Notes under the pieces: generated by a model
Seen by the model: only the letters and a program-made list of their open reading frames with translations
What the model was told of the DNA's origin: nothing
Database searches by the model: none
Made by a program: the position numbers and the translations under genes
Assembly (NCBI RefSeq): GCF_021653975.1
Contig: NZ_JAJKFK010000006.1
Location: forward strand, 289,779 to 353,778
From: Amycolatopsis sp. GM8
Lineage (GTDB): Bacteria; Actinomycetota; Actinomycetes; Mycobacteriales; Pseudonocardiaceae
DNA length: 64,000 nt
Reading direction: 5' to 3'
Shown: positions 35,202 through 43,475 of the stretch, piece by piece
Layout: each line of letters opens with the position of its first letter
How positions within the stretch are numbered: position 1 is the stretch's first letter

Positions 35202-36200
35202 TCAACTGACCCGGGCACGCGGGTCCAATACCCCGTAGAGCACGTCCACGACGAAGTTCGCGAGGACGACGAAAAAGGCGGCGAACAGGCTGACGCCCAT
35301 CAGCAGCGGCAGGTCCACCTGGTGCACGGCGTCCACCAGCAGCCCGCCGAGACCGGGCAGCGCGAACACCCGCTCGGTGATCACCGCGCCGCCGAGCAGC
35401 GTGCCGAGGTCGATGGCGAACACCGTCACCACCGGCAGCAGCACATTGCGCAGCGCGTACTTGCCGATCACCGTGCGCTCGGGCAGGCCGGCCGCGCGCG
35501 CGGTGCGGATGAAGTCCTCGCCGAGGACCTCCAGCATCTGCCCGCGAGACAGCCGCGCGTACACCGCGGCGTTGATGAACGCGAGCACGAGCCACGGCAA
35601 CACCAGATGCCACGCCCAGTCGACCGGGCTCTGCGCGAGCGGCACGTACCCGCTGACCGGCACCACGTCGAGGGTGAACCCGAACAGCAGAATTCCCAGC
35701 AGCCCCACCAGATACGCCGGCGCGGACACCCCGGCCAGCGTCACCGTCATCGCCGCCCGGTCGGTGAACCGGCCGCGCCGCAGCGCCGAGGCCACGCCCG
35801 CCGCGATCCCGGCCACCAGCCAGATGACCGCCGCGCCGACCGCCAGCGACACCGTGACGGGCAGCCGGTCGCCGATCAGCGCCAGCACGCTTTCGTTCTG
35901 CTGGAACGAATAGCCGAAGCACGGCGCCGGGCAGACGATCGCCGTCGCGCCGGTGCCGAACGTGCGGCCGGTGAAGATCGCGCCGAGGAAGTCGAAGTAC
36001 TGCTGGATCCACGGCTTGTCGAAGCCCATGAACTCGCGTGCCACCGCCAGGTTCTCCGGCGTGCACGGCTTTCCGCACGACATCAGCGCGGGATCGGTGG
36101 GCAGCAGGTAGAACACGGCGAACGTGCCGAAGCTGACCACCAGCAGCACGGCGATCATCCCGGCCAGCCGGACGCCGACGAAGCGCAGCGTGCGGTTCAC
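35202..36200 (-). CDS. Oligopeptide-type ABC permease (DppB-like)
   Basis: The protein has 332 residues from GTG 36200, overlapping the previous stop (GTGA). The hydrophobic N-terminal segment is followed by an extracytoplasmic loop of about 80 residues containing several cysteines (SCGKPC, CPAPCFG), then five more membrane helices with the EAA loop (DFIRTARAAGLPE). The cysteine pairs in the loop may form disulfides outside the cell. It pairs with the DppC-like protein upstream. Confidence 0.92.
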   Translation of the reverse strand: MNRTLRFVGVRLAGMIAVLLVVSFGTFAVFYLLPTDPALMSCGKPCTPENLAVAREFMGFDKPWIQQYFDFLGAIFTGRTFGTGATAIVCPAPCFGYSFQQNESVLALIGDRLPVTVSLAVGAAVIWLVAGIAAGVASALRRGRFTDRAAMTVTLAGVSAPAYLVGLLGILLFGFTLDVVPVSGYVPLAQSPVDWAWHLVLPWLVLAFINAAVYARLSRGQMLEVLGEDFIRTARAAGLPERTVIGKYALRNVLLPVVTVFAIDLGTLLGGAVITERVFALPGLGGLLVDAVHQVDLPLLMGVSLFAAFFVVLANFVVDVLYGVLDPRARVS

Positions 36201-37171
36201 CGGCGCACCGCCGTCTTCGGGTCGAGCGCGTCGCGCAGCCCGTCGCCGAGCATGTTGAACGCCAGCGTCGCGAGGAACAGCGCGGCGCCGGGGAAGATCA
36301 GGAACATCGGATCGGTCTGCACCCAGTTGATCGCGTCGCTGATGGAGCGGCCCCAGCTCGGCGTGGGCGGCGGGATGCCCACGCCGAGGAACGACAGCGC
36401 CGCCTCCAGCCCGATGTTGGCCGGGATGGTGACGGTGGTCAGCACGATGATCGGCGCCCACAGGTTCGGCAGCAGCTCGCGCCGGAACACGTGCACACCG
36501 CCCGCGCCCAGTGCCCGCGCCGCGCGCACGAAGTCGCGGCCGCGCAGGCTCAGCGTCTGAGCGCGGACCACGCGGGCGATCCGCGGCCAGCCGAACAGGC
36601 CGATCACCGCGATCAGCAGCAGGGGCCGCGGGATCGCGGCCGGCGCGACAGCGCCGACCGCGATCATGAAGATGAGCTGCGGGAACCCGAGCAGCACGTC
36701 GGTCACCCGGCTCACCACGGTGTCCCACCAGCCGCCGGTGTAGCCCGCGCTCGCGCCGAGCAGCACCCCGGCGACGATGGCGACGACGGTCGCCGCGAGC
36801 CCGATCAGGAACGACGTGCGCGCGCCGTAGACGACGATGGCGAACAGATCCCGCCCGGTGAGCGGTTCGACGCCGAACCAGTGGCGCCCGCTGATTCCGC
36901 CGAGCGTGCCCGCGCCGGTGCCGTTGGCCGGGTCGAGCAGTTCGGTGTGGTAGGTGTACGGGTCCTGGCCCTCGGCGAGTGCCAGCAACGGTGCGGCCAG
37001 GGCGGCGATGATCACCAGCACGATGACGAGAGCACTCGCCTGTGCCCAACGGTCACGCCGCAACGCACGCCACAAACCGCGTGAAGCGGCGGGAGCGGCC
37101 GGCGGTACCGGCGCGCCGCCCGGCGACAGGAGGTCGGACAACGGGTTCCTCGGTTCAGTGGACTGGACCAC
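36197..37171 (-). CDS. Oligopeptide-type ABC permease (DppC-like)
   Basis: The protein has 324 residues from GTG 37171. It has a cytoplasmic Pro/Ala-rich N-terminus, then the DppC-type first helix (ALVIVLVIIAALAAPL), the HWFGVEPLTGRDLFA motif after it, and the EAA loop (DFVRAARALGA) around residue 200. First gene of the dppC-B-A-DF-like operon; the gap upstream (37172-37253) must carry the promoter. Confidence 0.92.
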   Translation of the reverse strand: MVQSTEPRNPLSDLLSPGGAPVPPAAPAASRGLWRALRRDRWAQASALVIVLVIIAALAAPLLALAEGQDPYTYHTELLDPANGTGAGTLGGISGRHWFGVEPLTGRDLFAIVVYGARTSFLIGLAATVVAIVAGVLLGASAGYTGGWWDTVVSRVTDVLLGFPQLIFMIAVGAVAPAAIPRPLLLIAVIGLFGWPRIARVVRAQTLSLRGRDFVRAARALGAGGVHVFRRELLPNLWAPIIVLTTVTIPANIGLEAALSFLGVGIPPPTPSWGRSISDAINWVQTDPMFLIFPGAALFLATLAFNMLGDGLRDALDPKTAVRR

Positions 37172-37216
37172 GGAACCTTAGACAAGCCGGCGGAAATTCA
37201 CCATCGTGCAACAGGA

Positions 37217-37235
37217 TTTCCCGGATAGTGGGAAA
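37217..37235 (-). terminator. Weak hairpin downstream of the 37254 gene
   Basis: TTTCCC (37217-37222) and GGGAAA (37230-37235) are inverted around a 7-nt loop. It lies 18 bp past the stop of the minus-strand gene at 37254 and upstream of the peptide transporter operon. It could be a short terminator or an operator for the transporter. Confidence 0.3.
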
Positions 37236-37253
37236 CCTCCGGCGGGCGTGCGG

Positions 37254-37874
37254 TCAGCGCGCGGAGTCGTCGATCTGCGGCCGGTAGCCGGCGCGGAAGG
37301 CGGCGACGGTGGACGGTGGCGTGAGTACCCGGGCAGTGCCGGTGCGCGGCCGCGCGTGGCGCGAGCCGTAACCGTCGGTGGTCCAGTCCACGAGGTGGTC
37401 CGCCACGGCCACCGCGGGCACGCCGTCGCGGAGGACGAACGTGCCGTCGGGAAGGCCGCCCCAGCCCAGGTCGTGCACGCGCTGCGCGCGGTGGTCGAGC
37501 CGTTCGGCGTGCAGCACCCGGTTCATCGTCCGCGCCGACGGGGTCTCCGTTCCGGTGCCGGCCGCCCAGGCGTTGCGGTAAGCGAGATAGTCCTGATGGC
37601 GGCACTCGCCGCAGGGCCGGTGTCCCGCCGCGAAGGCCACGGCCTCGTCGTAGAAGTACAAGTGCGTGTAGCGGTGGGGTAGCCACTGCTCGCGCCAGCG
37701 GCCGCGGAACTCGAGGCGGCAGGTGATCCACAGATCGCTCGCGTACGGCCGGACGATCTCGCGCCCGCGGTGCAGTGCGCCGCCCCGGTTGCCGGTCCAC
37801 GCGCCGCGCAGCGGCAGCGCCACGATCTCACCGGTCGGCGTCACCCGGTTGCGCTGGGGAGCCACGCCCGTCAT
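37254..37874 (-). CDS. Conserved hypothetical protein with CGEC motif
   Basis: The protein has 206 residues from ATG 37874. I recognise the general pattern of a conserved actinobacterial/bacterial protein of unknown function: an N-terminal NRVTPTGEIVA, a GNRGG turn, a WITCRLEFRGR stretch, and an AAGHRPCGECR motif near residue 88 that looks like a metal or iron-sulfur site. It is cytosolic and has no membrane segment. It is divergent from the DUF488 gene. No function assigned. Confidence 0.75.
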   Translation of the reverse strand: MTGVAPQRNRVTPTGEIVALPLRGAWTGNRGGALHRGREIVRPYASDLWITCRLEFRGRWREQWLPHRYTHLYFYDEAVAFAAGHRPCGECRHQDYLAYRNAWAAGTGTETPSARTMNRVLHAERLDHRAQRVHDLGWGGLPDGTFVLRDGVPAVAVADHLVDWTTDGYGSRHARPRTGTARVLTPPSTVAAFRAGYRPQIDDSAR

Positions 37875-37916
37875 GTCCCGTCCAGATTAGCCGTGCACCC
37901 CATGAGGGACGACACT

Positions 37917-38282
37917 GTGCGTATGGCCTCCGACGGAGTGCGGGTGCGGCGCGTCTACGAGCCGGCCGGGCCGGCGGACGGGACCCGGGTTCTCGTCGAC
38001 CGGCTGTGGCCGCGCGGGCTGGCGAAGGACCACGCGCAGATCGACGAATGGTGCAAGGTGGTGGCGCCGTCGACGGAGCTGCGCTCGTGGTACGCACATG
38101 ATCCGGCGCGGTTCGAGGACTTCGCTGCCCGGTACCGGGCAGAGCTGGCCGAGCCGGAGCGGGCGGCGGCCGTCGAGCGGCTGCGCGAAATCGCGCGCGG
38201 CGGCGTGCTGACCTTGTTGACCGCCACCAGGGACCCGTCGATCAGCCAGGCGGCCGTGCTCGCCGAGGTGCTGAAGCACTGA
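37917..38282 (+). CDS. DUF488 family protein
   Basis: The protein has 121 residues from GTG 37917, chosen because GAGGGA (37904-37909) sits at a proper distance; ATG 37902 and ATG 37923 are alternatives. The RVYEP start, the VDRLWPRGLAK motif and the conserved RSWYAHDPARFEDFAARY region match the small uncharacterised DUF488/YeaO family. Cytosolic. Function not established. Confidence 0.85.
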   Translation: MRMASDGVRVRRVYEPAGPADGTRVLVDRLWPRGLAKDHAQIDEWCKVVAPSTELRSWYAHDPARFEDFAARYRAELAEPERAAAVERLREIARGGVLTLLTATRDPSISQAAVLAEVLKH

Positions 38283-38289
38283 CGGTGTG

Positions 38290-38814
38290 TCAGCGACCTT
38301 CTCGTACGGGAACGGTCACCGTCAGCGGTTCGAACGGCTCGCCCGCCTGGTAGACGTCGCCGAACAGCTCCACACCCTCGGCCGTGAGGCGCACGTCGGC
38401 GCCCTCCCAGCGCTCGGTCCCGTCCTCGGTCTCCGGCCCGGTGAGGGTGAAGGTCACCAGCCGCAGCCGCTTGTCCTCCTCGGATTCCGGGTCGACCACG
38501 GTCAGCTCGGCCTCGCCGCCGCGCACCGCGATGCGCGGCTCGGCGATCCGGACGAACAGCATGCCGAAATGGCCGCTGAACCGGACATCGCCGCCGAACG
38601 CGAAGGCCTGCTCCGCGTCGGCCTCGGCCGGGGTTTCCTCGGAGAGCGGGAAGATCAGCTCGTTGCGCTCGTTCACCGCGGCGCCTTCGCCGAGGTAGGC
38701 CTGCCCGTCAGGCATCCGGGCGACGTAGCCGACGAAGCTGGTCTTGACGCCCCAGCGGAGACCGTACGGCGGGATGGGCATGTCTTCGGCCTGCGTGGCG
38801 GACTCTTGGGTCAT
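38290..38814 (-). CDS. HtaA-domain protein, cytosolic
   Basis: The protein has 174 residues from ATG 38814 (ATG 38835 is an in-frame alternative). The motif YGLRWGVKTSFVGYV at about residue 16 is the signature of HtaA domains, which in Corynebacterium bind haem at the surface. Here there is no signal peptide, membrane anchor or transporter neighbour, and only one domain, so it may be an intracellular relative with another role. Convergent with the DUF488 gene, 7 bp apart. Confidence 0.75.
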   Translation of the reverse strand: MTQESATQAEDMPIPPYGLRWGVKTSFVGYVARMPDGQAYLGEGAAVNERNELIFPLSEETPAEADAEQAFAFGGDVRFSGHFGMLFVRIAEPRIAVRGGEAELTVVDPESEEDKRLRLVTFTLTGPETEDGTERWEGADVRLTAEGVELFGDVYQAGEPFEPLTVTVPVREGR

Positions 38815-38865
38815 TCCGGAATCCTTCTGCACCATGATCGTGCTTGTCCAGGGTCGGGCGGGCGG

Positions 38866-39741
38866 CTAAGCCCAGAAGGACTTTGCCGGATCCCCGCGTA
38901 AGTGGTCGCGATGCTCGGCGATGAACGCTTCGATCGAGCGCGGCGGGTTCCCGGTGAGGTCGGTGACCGCGGTCGTGACGTCGGCGAGCGCGCCTGCGGT
39001 GACGAGCCGTGCGAACTCGACGAAGTGCTTCACGTACGACTCCGGCATCCCCCGGCCGACGAGGATCGGTTCGAGCTCGTCGAGGGCAGGCTGAACCAGC
39101 CCGATCTCGCGGTCCAGACCAGCCGACAGCGCCGCCGCCAGCTCCGCCGCACTCAACGCCGCGGGCCCGGTGACGTCGTACGCCCCACCCCGAAACGCCG
39201 ACCGGGTGAGCACCGCGAACGCGCAGTCCGCGACGTCCCGGGCGTCGACATGCGCGAGTTTTCCACCGAAGGCCTCGAAAAGCTCGCCGTCGGGCGTGCA
39301 CATCGTGACCCCGCGAACGAGGTTCTGCATGATGTTGTTCGGCCGCAACACGGTCCCGGTGAGCCCCGAGTCCGCGAGATAGGCCTCGATCTTCGCGTGC
39401 GTGCCGATCGGCATCGGTCCACCCGCCCGCACCCCGATGGTGGACACCTTGACCACATGCTCCACCCCGGCCGCGACCGCGGCGTCGATCGCGGCGAGCT
39501 GCTGAGCGATCACCGGCTCCTCATCCGGGTAAGGCCCGGCGGTGTTCAGAAAGAGCTGGTCGGCACCCGCGAACGCGGCCGGCAGCGTCGCGGGATCGTC
39601 GAGATCGCCGACCACCACCTCCGCACCCGGGATCGTCACGCCCGCCCGGCGCACCAGCGCGCGGAACGGCACCCCCTCGGCCGCGAGACGGCGCGCCAAG
39701 GCTCCACCGATCATCCCGGTCGCACCCGTCATCAAGATCAT
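38866..39741 (-). CDS. NmrA-like NAD(P)-binding protein (atypical SDR)
   Basis: The protein has 291 residues from ATG 39741. It has the N-terminal Rossmann motif MTGATGMIGGALARRL and the NmrA-like layout (VVVGDLDDPATL, LRPNNIMQN) with no YxxxK active site. The family includes quinone/azo reductases (QorB, AzoB) and redox-sensing regulators. It is divergent from an ArsR-type regulator, and the shared palindrome 39754-39786 abuts its ribosome-binding site, so the regulator probably controls it. Confidence 0.88.
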   Translation of the reverse strand: MILMTGATGMIGGALARRLAAEGVPFRALVRRAGVTIPGAEVVVGDLDDPATLPAAFAGADQLFLNTAGPYPDEEPVIAQQLAAIDAAVAAGVEHVVKVSTIGVRAGGPMPIGTHAKIEAYLADSGLTGTVLRPNNIMQNLVRGVTMCTPDGELFEAFGGKLAHVDARDVADCAFAVLTRSAFRGGAYDVTGPAALSAAELAAALSAGLDREIGLVQPALDELEPILVGRGMPESYVKHFVEFARLVTAGALADVTTAVTDLTGNPPRSIEAFIAEHRDHLRGDPAKSFWA

Positions 39742-39753
39742 CAGCAATCCCCG

Positions 39754-39786
39754 CTTTCATCGATAAACGTCGAACATCGATGAAAG
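39754..39786. promoter_or_regulatory. Perfect 11-bp palindrome between divergent NmrA and ArsR genes (operator)
   Basis: The arms CTTTCATCGAT (39754-39764) and ATCGATGAAAG (39776-39786) are exact reverse complements separated by 11 bp, one helical turn between half-sites. It is the only strong symmetry in the 59-bp divergent region and overlaps where both promoters must lie. It is the likely binding site of the adjacent ArsR-type protein. Confidence 0.8.
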
Positions 39787-39800
39787 GTACACTGTTCGCT

Positions 39801-40097
39801 GTGCGCCGCCTCGATCACCCGAACCTCGACGAAGTCGCCCTGGCCAAAGCCCTGTCAGCCCTGGGCGACCCGGTCCGCCTCGCCATCGTGCGGATGCTCC
39901 GCGACGGCCAGGAACATCAGGGCTCGAAGTTCGATGTGCAGGTCTCGCAGTCGACGTTGAGCCATCACTTCACGACCCTCCGCAACGCCGGTGTGGTGTT
40001 CATCAGGCCGGAAGGCACCCGCTGCTGGCACTCGCTCCGCCCGGAGTTCGACCAGCGATTCCCCGGCCTGCTCGCCGCCGTCCTCGACCTGGCCTGA
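39801..40097 (+). CDS. ArsR-family winged-helix regulator
   Basis: The protein has 98 residues from GTG 39801. This start is preferred over ATG 39780, which lies inside the palindrome. A TACACT -10-like box at 39788-39793 would start transcription at or next to the GTG, giving a leaderless message. The protein has the ArsR fold: ALGDPVRLAIVRML followed by the recognition helix region (SQSTLSHHFTTLRNAGV). No CxC metal-binding motif is seen at the sensor helix, so it may respond to something other than metal. It probably represses the divergent NmrA-like gene and itself. Confidence 0.88.
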   Translation: MRRLDHPNLDEVALAKALSALGDPVRLAIVRMLRDGQEHQGSKFDVQVSQSTLSHHFTTLRNAGVVFIRPEGTRCWHSLRPEFDQRFPGLLAAVLDLA

Positions 40098-40124
40098 GGT
40101 GAAGCCACCGCGCCTATCGATCCG

Positions 40125-41090
40125 TCACTCCGACTTGCCCGGATAGCGGGCGCCCGCGGCCACGTGCAGCGGGAAGCTGTCGTCCAGTGCGGCGAGGTCG
40201 TCGTCGTTCAGTTCGATGGCGTCGGCGGCGATGTTCGCTTCGAGATTCTTCAACTTCTTCGTCCCCGGTATGGGCACGACGTCTTCGCCGCGGGCGAGGA
40301 CCCAGGCCAGGGCCAGTTGCGCGACCGAGCAACCCTTGTGTGCGGCCAGTTCCCGGAGGTGGTCGACGAGTTCCAGGTTCTTGGCGAAATTGCCGGCCTG
40401 GAAGCGCGGATTGGTCCGCCGCATATCTGCGGGCGCGAGGTTGTCCGGACCATTCAGCGCCCCCGTGAGGAACCCGCGCCCGAGGGGCGAGAACGCGATG
40501 AAGCCGATGCCCAGTTCGCGCATCGCGGCCAGGACCCCGTTGCTCTCGTGATCGCGAGTCCACAATGACCATTCGTTTTGGACGGCGGTGAGCGGATGGA
40601 CCGCGTGGGCGCGGGTGATTTGCTCCGCGGAGGCCTCGGAGAGACCGATGTGCCGGACCTTTCCCGCCGCGACGAGATCGGCCATGGCGCCCACGGTCTC
40701 CTCCACCGGGGTCGCCGGATCGACGCGGTGCTGGAGATACAGATCGATGTACTCCGTCCCGAGCCGCTTCAACGAGGCCTCGCAGGCCGCGTTGACGTAG
40801 CTCGGTTCACCGGCCAGCCGCCTACCCCCGCCACCTGCCACGAAGCCGAACTTGGTGGCGATCACCACTTGATCGCGCCGTCCTGCGACCGCCCGACCCA
40901 CGAGTTGCTCGTTGTGGCCCTGTCCGTAGATGTCGGCGGTGTCGAGGAGCGAAATCCCCGAGTCGAGCGCCCGGTTTATGGTGGCTATCGATTCCGCCTC
41001 GTCGGCCGGGCCGTAGGTCTGGCTCATCGCCATACAACCGAGCCCCTGCGCCGATACGGTGAGGCCATTTCCCAAGTCGCGTTGTCGCAC
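40125..41090 (-). CDS. Aldo/keto reductase
   Basis: The protein has 321 residues from GTG 41090; the open frame reaches 41156 but the usual N-terminus ([18 protein letters not shown]) begins just after this GTG. Catalytic Asp and Tyr (DTADIYG, about 55-61), Lys (ATKFG) and His (LQHRVD) are all present. It belongs to the YajO/Tas-like branch. The C-terminus matches the family. Convergent with the ArsR gene and divergent from the TetR gene at 41155. Substrate unknown. Confidence 0.92.
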   Translation of the reverse strand: MRQRDLGNGLTVSAQGLGCMAMSQTYGPADEAESIATINRALDSGISLLDTADIYGQGHNEQLVGRAVAGRRDQVVIATKFGFVAGGGGRRLAGEPSYVNAACEASLKRLGTEYIDLYLQHRVDPATPVEETVGAMADLVAAGKVRHIGLSEASAEQITRAHAVHPLTAVQNEWSLWTRDHESNGVLAAMRELGIGFIAFSPLGRGFLTGALNGPDNLAPADMRRTNPRFQAGNFAKNLELVDHLRELAAHKGCSVAQLALAWVLARGEDVVPIPGTKKLKNLEANIAADAIELNDDDLAALDDSFPLHVAAGARYPGKSE

Positions 41091-41154
41091 GGCATTCAGT
41101 GTCCTGTTTCTGGGCCGAGTGGGCAAGCGCCATGCCCGGCGTAGGCTGCGCCGC

Positions 41155-41793
41155 ATGGCAGGTGCGCGTAAGCCGAGTGGGAATGGTGGCCGGCCGCGGC
41201 GGCTCGAACCCGAGGTGGAGCGGTCGCTTCTGCTCCAATCCGGTCAGCGGCTGATGCGCCTTGCCGGCTACGCGGGTGTCAGTGTGAGCGATGTGCTGAC
41301 CGACAGCGGGCTGTCGACGACGGCGTTCTACCGCCATTTCGCGTCCAAGGACGAGTTGCTGGTTTCGATTTATCGCGAGAACGGGATCGAGCTCGCCCGG
41401 ATTCTCACGCGGCGTGTCGAGTCGGCGTCGAACCCGGTGGAGGGGTTGGAGGCATGGGTCGACGAGATGCTCCGGCTCGTGTTCGACCCTCGCACGGCGA
41501 GCCACGTCGCGATCTTTTCGGACAAGGCCACGGCGGTGATCGACGCCGCGGTCGCCGGGGAGATCCTGGAGCTGCAGCTGACGCCCCTGGTTGCGGCGCT
41601 CGAGGCGGGCCGGGCCGACGGATCGATGCCGGGGGCGATCCCCGCCCTGCACGCGCGGCTGATCTCCGCCATGGTCAGAGAGTTGACCCGGTCACATGTC
41701 GCGTCGGAGCCCCAGCTGCGCGGCCGGCGGAGCACGATGAAGGCGTTGACAGGCCTTGTCCTTGACGGAATTCGGGTTCGGCGGTTAACGTGA
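41155..41793 (+). CDS. TetR-family regulator
   Basis: The protein has 212 residues from ATG 41155. A basic N-terminal tail is followed by the TetR helix-turn-helix (about residues 28-70, with [28 protein letters not shown]) and a ligand-binding helical domain. It ends 60 bp before the Rieske oxygenase gene, and the Rieske promoter with an inverted repeat (41799-41824) overlaps and follows its 3' end. It is therefore the likely regulator of that operon. Confidence 0.9.
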   Translation: MAGARKPSGNGGRPRRLEPEVERSLLLQSGQRLMRLAGYAGVSVSDVLTDSGLSTTAFYRHFASKDELLVSIYRENGIELARILTRRVESASNPVEGLEAWVDEMLRLVFDPRTASHVAIFSDKATAVIDAAVAGEILELQLTPLVAALEAGRADGSMPGAIPALHARLISAMVRELTRSHVASEPQLRGRRSTMKALTGLVLDGIRVRRLT

Positions 41794-41824
41794 CCTGGAG
41801 TTTCAGAACGGCGGTTCTGTAACT
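41762..41824 (+). promoter_or_regulatory. Promoter and operator for the Rieske oxygenase operon
   Basis: A -35-like TTGACG (41762-41767) and -10-like TAACGT (41786-41791) are 18 bp apart, inside the end of the tetR gene. Directly downstream is an inverted repeat, AGTTTCAGAAC (41799-41809) and GTTCTGTAACT (41814-41824), with 10 of 11 positions paired around a 4-bp spacer. A repressor bound there would cover the transcription start. Confidence 0.65.
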
Positions 41825-41853
41825 CGGCAGCGGAGCCGGAGAGAAGGGGACGC

Positions 41854-43119
41854 ATGAGCGACATCGACGTACGCCCGCCACGGAAGACGGAGACGAACGG
41901 CTCGGTCGAGTACGTCCCCGTCACGAAGGAAGACGTCGCCTTTGTCGGAACAGGTCCCGTTCCGACAAAGCCCTACGTCGACGAACAATGGTACGAGGAC
42001 GAGAAAGAGGCGATCTTCCGGCGGGTCTGGCTGCATGTCGGGCGAATCGACGAGGTGGCCAACCCGGGTGACTTCATCGTCCGTGAGATCGAGGCCGTCG
42101 GCGTCTCCCTGCTGATCGTCCGGGGAAACGATGGGAACCTGCGGGCCTTTCACAACGTCTGCATGCACCGGGGTACCGAACTCGTGTGCGCGACCGAAGG
42201 CACCGCGCGTAGTTTCAGCTGCCCCTATCACAAGTGGACGTACGCCAATACCGGTGAATTGCGCGGTGTCCCGGACAATGGGAACTTCTTCGATCTGGAC
42301 AAGACGAAGTTCCCCTTGATGGAGGTCGCGCTCGACGTCTGCGCGGGGTTCGTTTTCGTGAACCTCGACCGTCACCCGAAGCAGACACTGCGGGAGTATC
42401 TCGGCACCTGGGCGGACAGTCTCGAAGGCCTCAACATCGACGTCAGTGATGTGTTCAGCGAATACGTCTACGACGTCGACGCCAACTGGAAGGTGGCCTA
42501 CGACAATTTCCAGGAGATCTACCACGGTAGATTCGTCCACCCGCGCTCGATCGGCCGTTCCACGATGGCTCCGGAGAATCCGTTCGGGTATCCCACGAAG
42601 TACACGTTCCGCGAGGAAAACCTGCACCGCAGCAAAACACTGTGGAACAACCCGCATTTCACCCCGGACGGGCCGATCGAGGCCCTCGCGTCGGAACTGA
42701 CCCGCGCGGGCATGGCCAAGGGACCGGTGTCGGGTGCGAAACGGCCGTCGACCGAGCACTACTACATTTTTCCGAATATCACCGTGCTCAGCAGCCCGCT
42801 GTACACCTTCACGCAGACCATCTGGCCGCTCGGCCCGGCGCGGTGCCGCAGTGTGATCCGGATGTACTGGACGGGCGCGGACAAGAACGCGTCGACGCGA
42901 TTCGCCCGCGAATATCGCATGGCGGCGCTGCTCGATATCCACAGCGAGGACCGGGACATCATCGAGGCCGCGCAGAAAGGCCTGTCGAGCCGGGCGCTGG
43001 ACACCGTGCTGTTCCAGGTGCACGAAGTCACCTGCCGGCATTTCGCGGCCGCCGTGGACCGGTATGTGACCGACTACCGCGCGGAGGTCGCCGCCAAGCG
43101 GTCGGGGGAGGCATTGTGA
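41854..43119 (+). CDS. Rieske non-haem iron oxygenase, alpha subunit
   Basis: The protein has 421 residues from ATG 41854. The Rieske cluster ligands are C103/H105 (CMHRG) and C123/H126 (CPYHKW). The catalytic iron ligands are H224 and H229 in the NFQEIYHGRFVHP segment, with a distal acidic ligand expected near residue 370. This is the aromatic-ring-hydroxylating/demethylating oxygenase architecture. No beta subunit, ferredoxin or reductase follows, so electrons must come from elsewhere, possibly the VanB-type reductase at 25572. It is coupled by GTGA overlap to the small gene at 43116. Likely first oxidative step on the substrate of this island. Confidence 0.93.
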   Translation: MSDIDVRPPRKTETNGSVEYVPVTKEDVAFVGTGPVPTKPYVDEQWYEDEKEAIFRRVWLHVGRIDEVANPGDFIVREIEAVGVSLLIVRGNDGNLRAFHNVCMHRGTELVCATEGTARSFSCPYHKWTYANTGELRGVPDNGNFFDLDKTKFPLMEVALDVCAGFVFVNLDRHPKQTLREYLGTWADSLEGLNIDVSDVFSEYVYDVDANWKVAYDNFQEIYHGRFVHPRSIGRSTMAPENPFGYPTKYTFREENLHRSKTLWNNPHFTPDGPIEALASELTRAGMAKGPVSGAKRPSTEHYYIFPNITVLSSPLYTFTQTIWPLGPARCRSVIRMYWTGADKNASTRFAREYRMAALLDIHSEDRDIIEAAQKGLSSRALDTVLFQVHEVTCRHFAAAVDRYVTDYRAEVAAKRSGEAL

Positions 43120-43472
43120 GCGGCGAGAATCGTCTACCGGAAGGATTCGGGGAACTCGAGCGGTTCGCCGGTCAGTGGGCCATCGAGACGAGCGACGAGC
43201 GCAAGAAGGCCAGAATCCGCAGTACCCCCGAGGAGCGGCAGGCCTTCTATGAGGCCGCGACACCGCTGGCGGCGCGGGGGCTGGCCTATCTCGACACGAT
43301 CCCGCTCGACACGTGGGACGAGCCGGCTCAGGAGCTGATGCGGATCCTGCTGTCCCTGGCGCACATCTCCCTTGCCGTCGAGAAGCAAGGGGATGAAGAG
43401 GCGCACCACGCGATCAACCACGCGCACTTCACCATAACTCGTTCAACCGAGACCGCGGCGACGACAGGATAA
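43116..43472 (+). CDS. Small conserved hypothetical protein coupled to the Rieske oxygenase
   Basis: The protein has 118 residues from GTG 43116, overlapping the oxygenase stop (GTGA). It is acidic and mostly helical, with two histidines and an alternating pattern near the C-terminus (EEAHHAINHAHFTI). There is no membrane segment or known motif, and I do not recognise the family. Its coupling to the oxygenase and position before the amidohydrolase suggest an accessory subunit or an enzyme of the same pathway. Confidence 0.75.
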   Translation: MSGENRLPEGFGELERFAGQWAIETSDERKKARIRSTPEERQAFYEAATPLAARGLAYLDTIPLDTWDEPAQELMRILLSLAHISLAVEKQGDEEAHHAINHAHFTITRSTETAATTG

Positions 43473-43475
43473 GAG

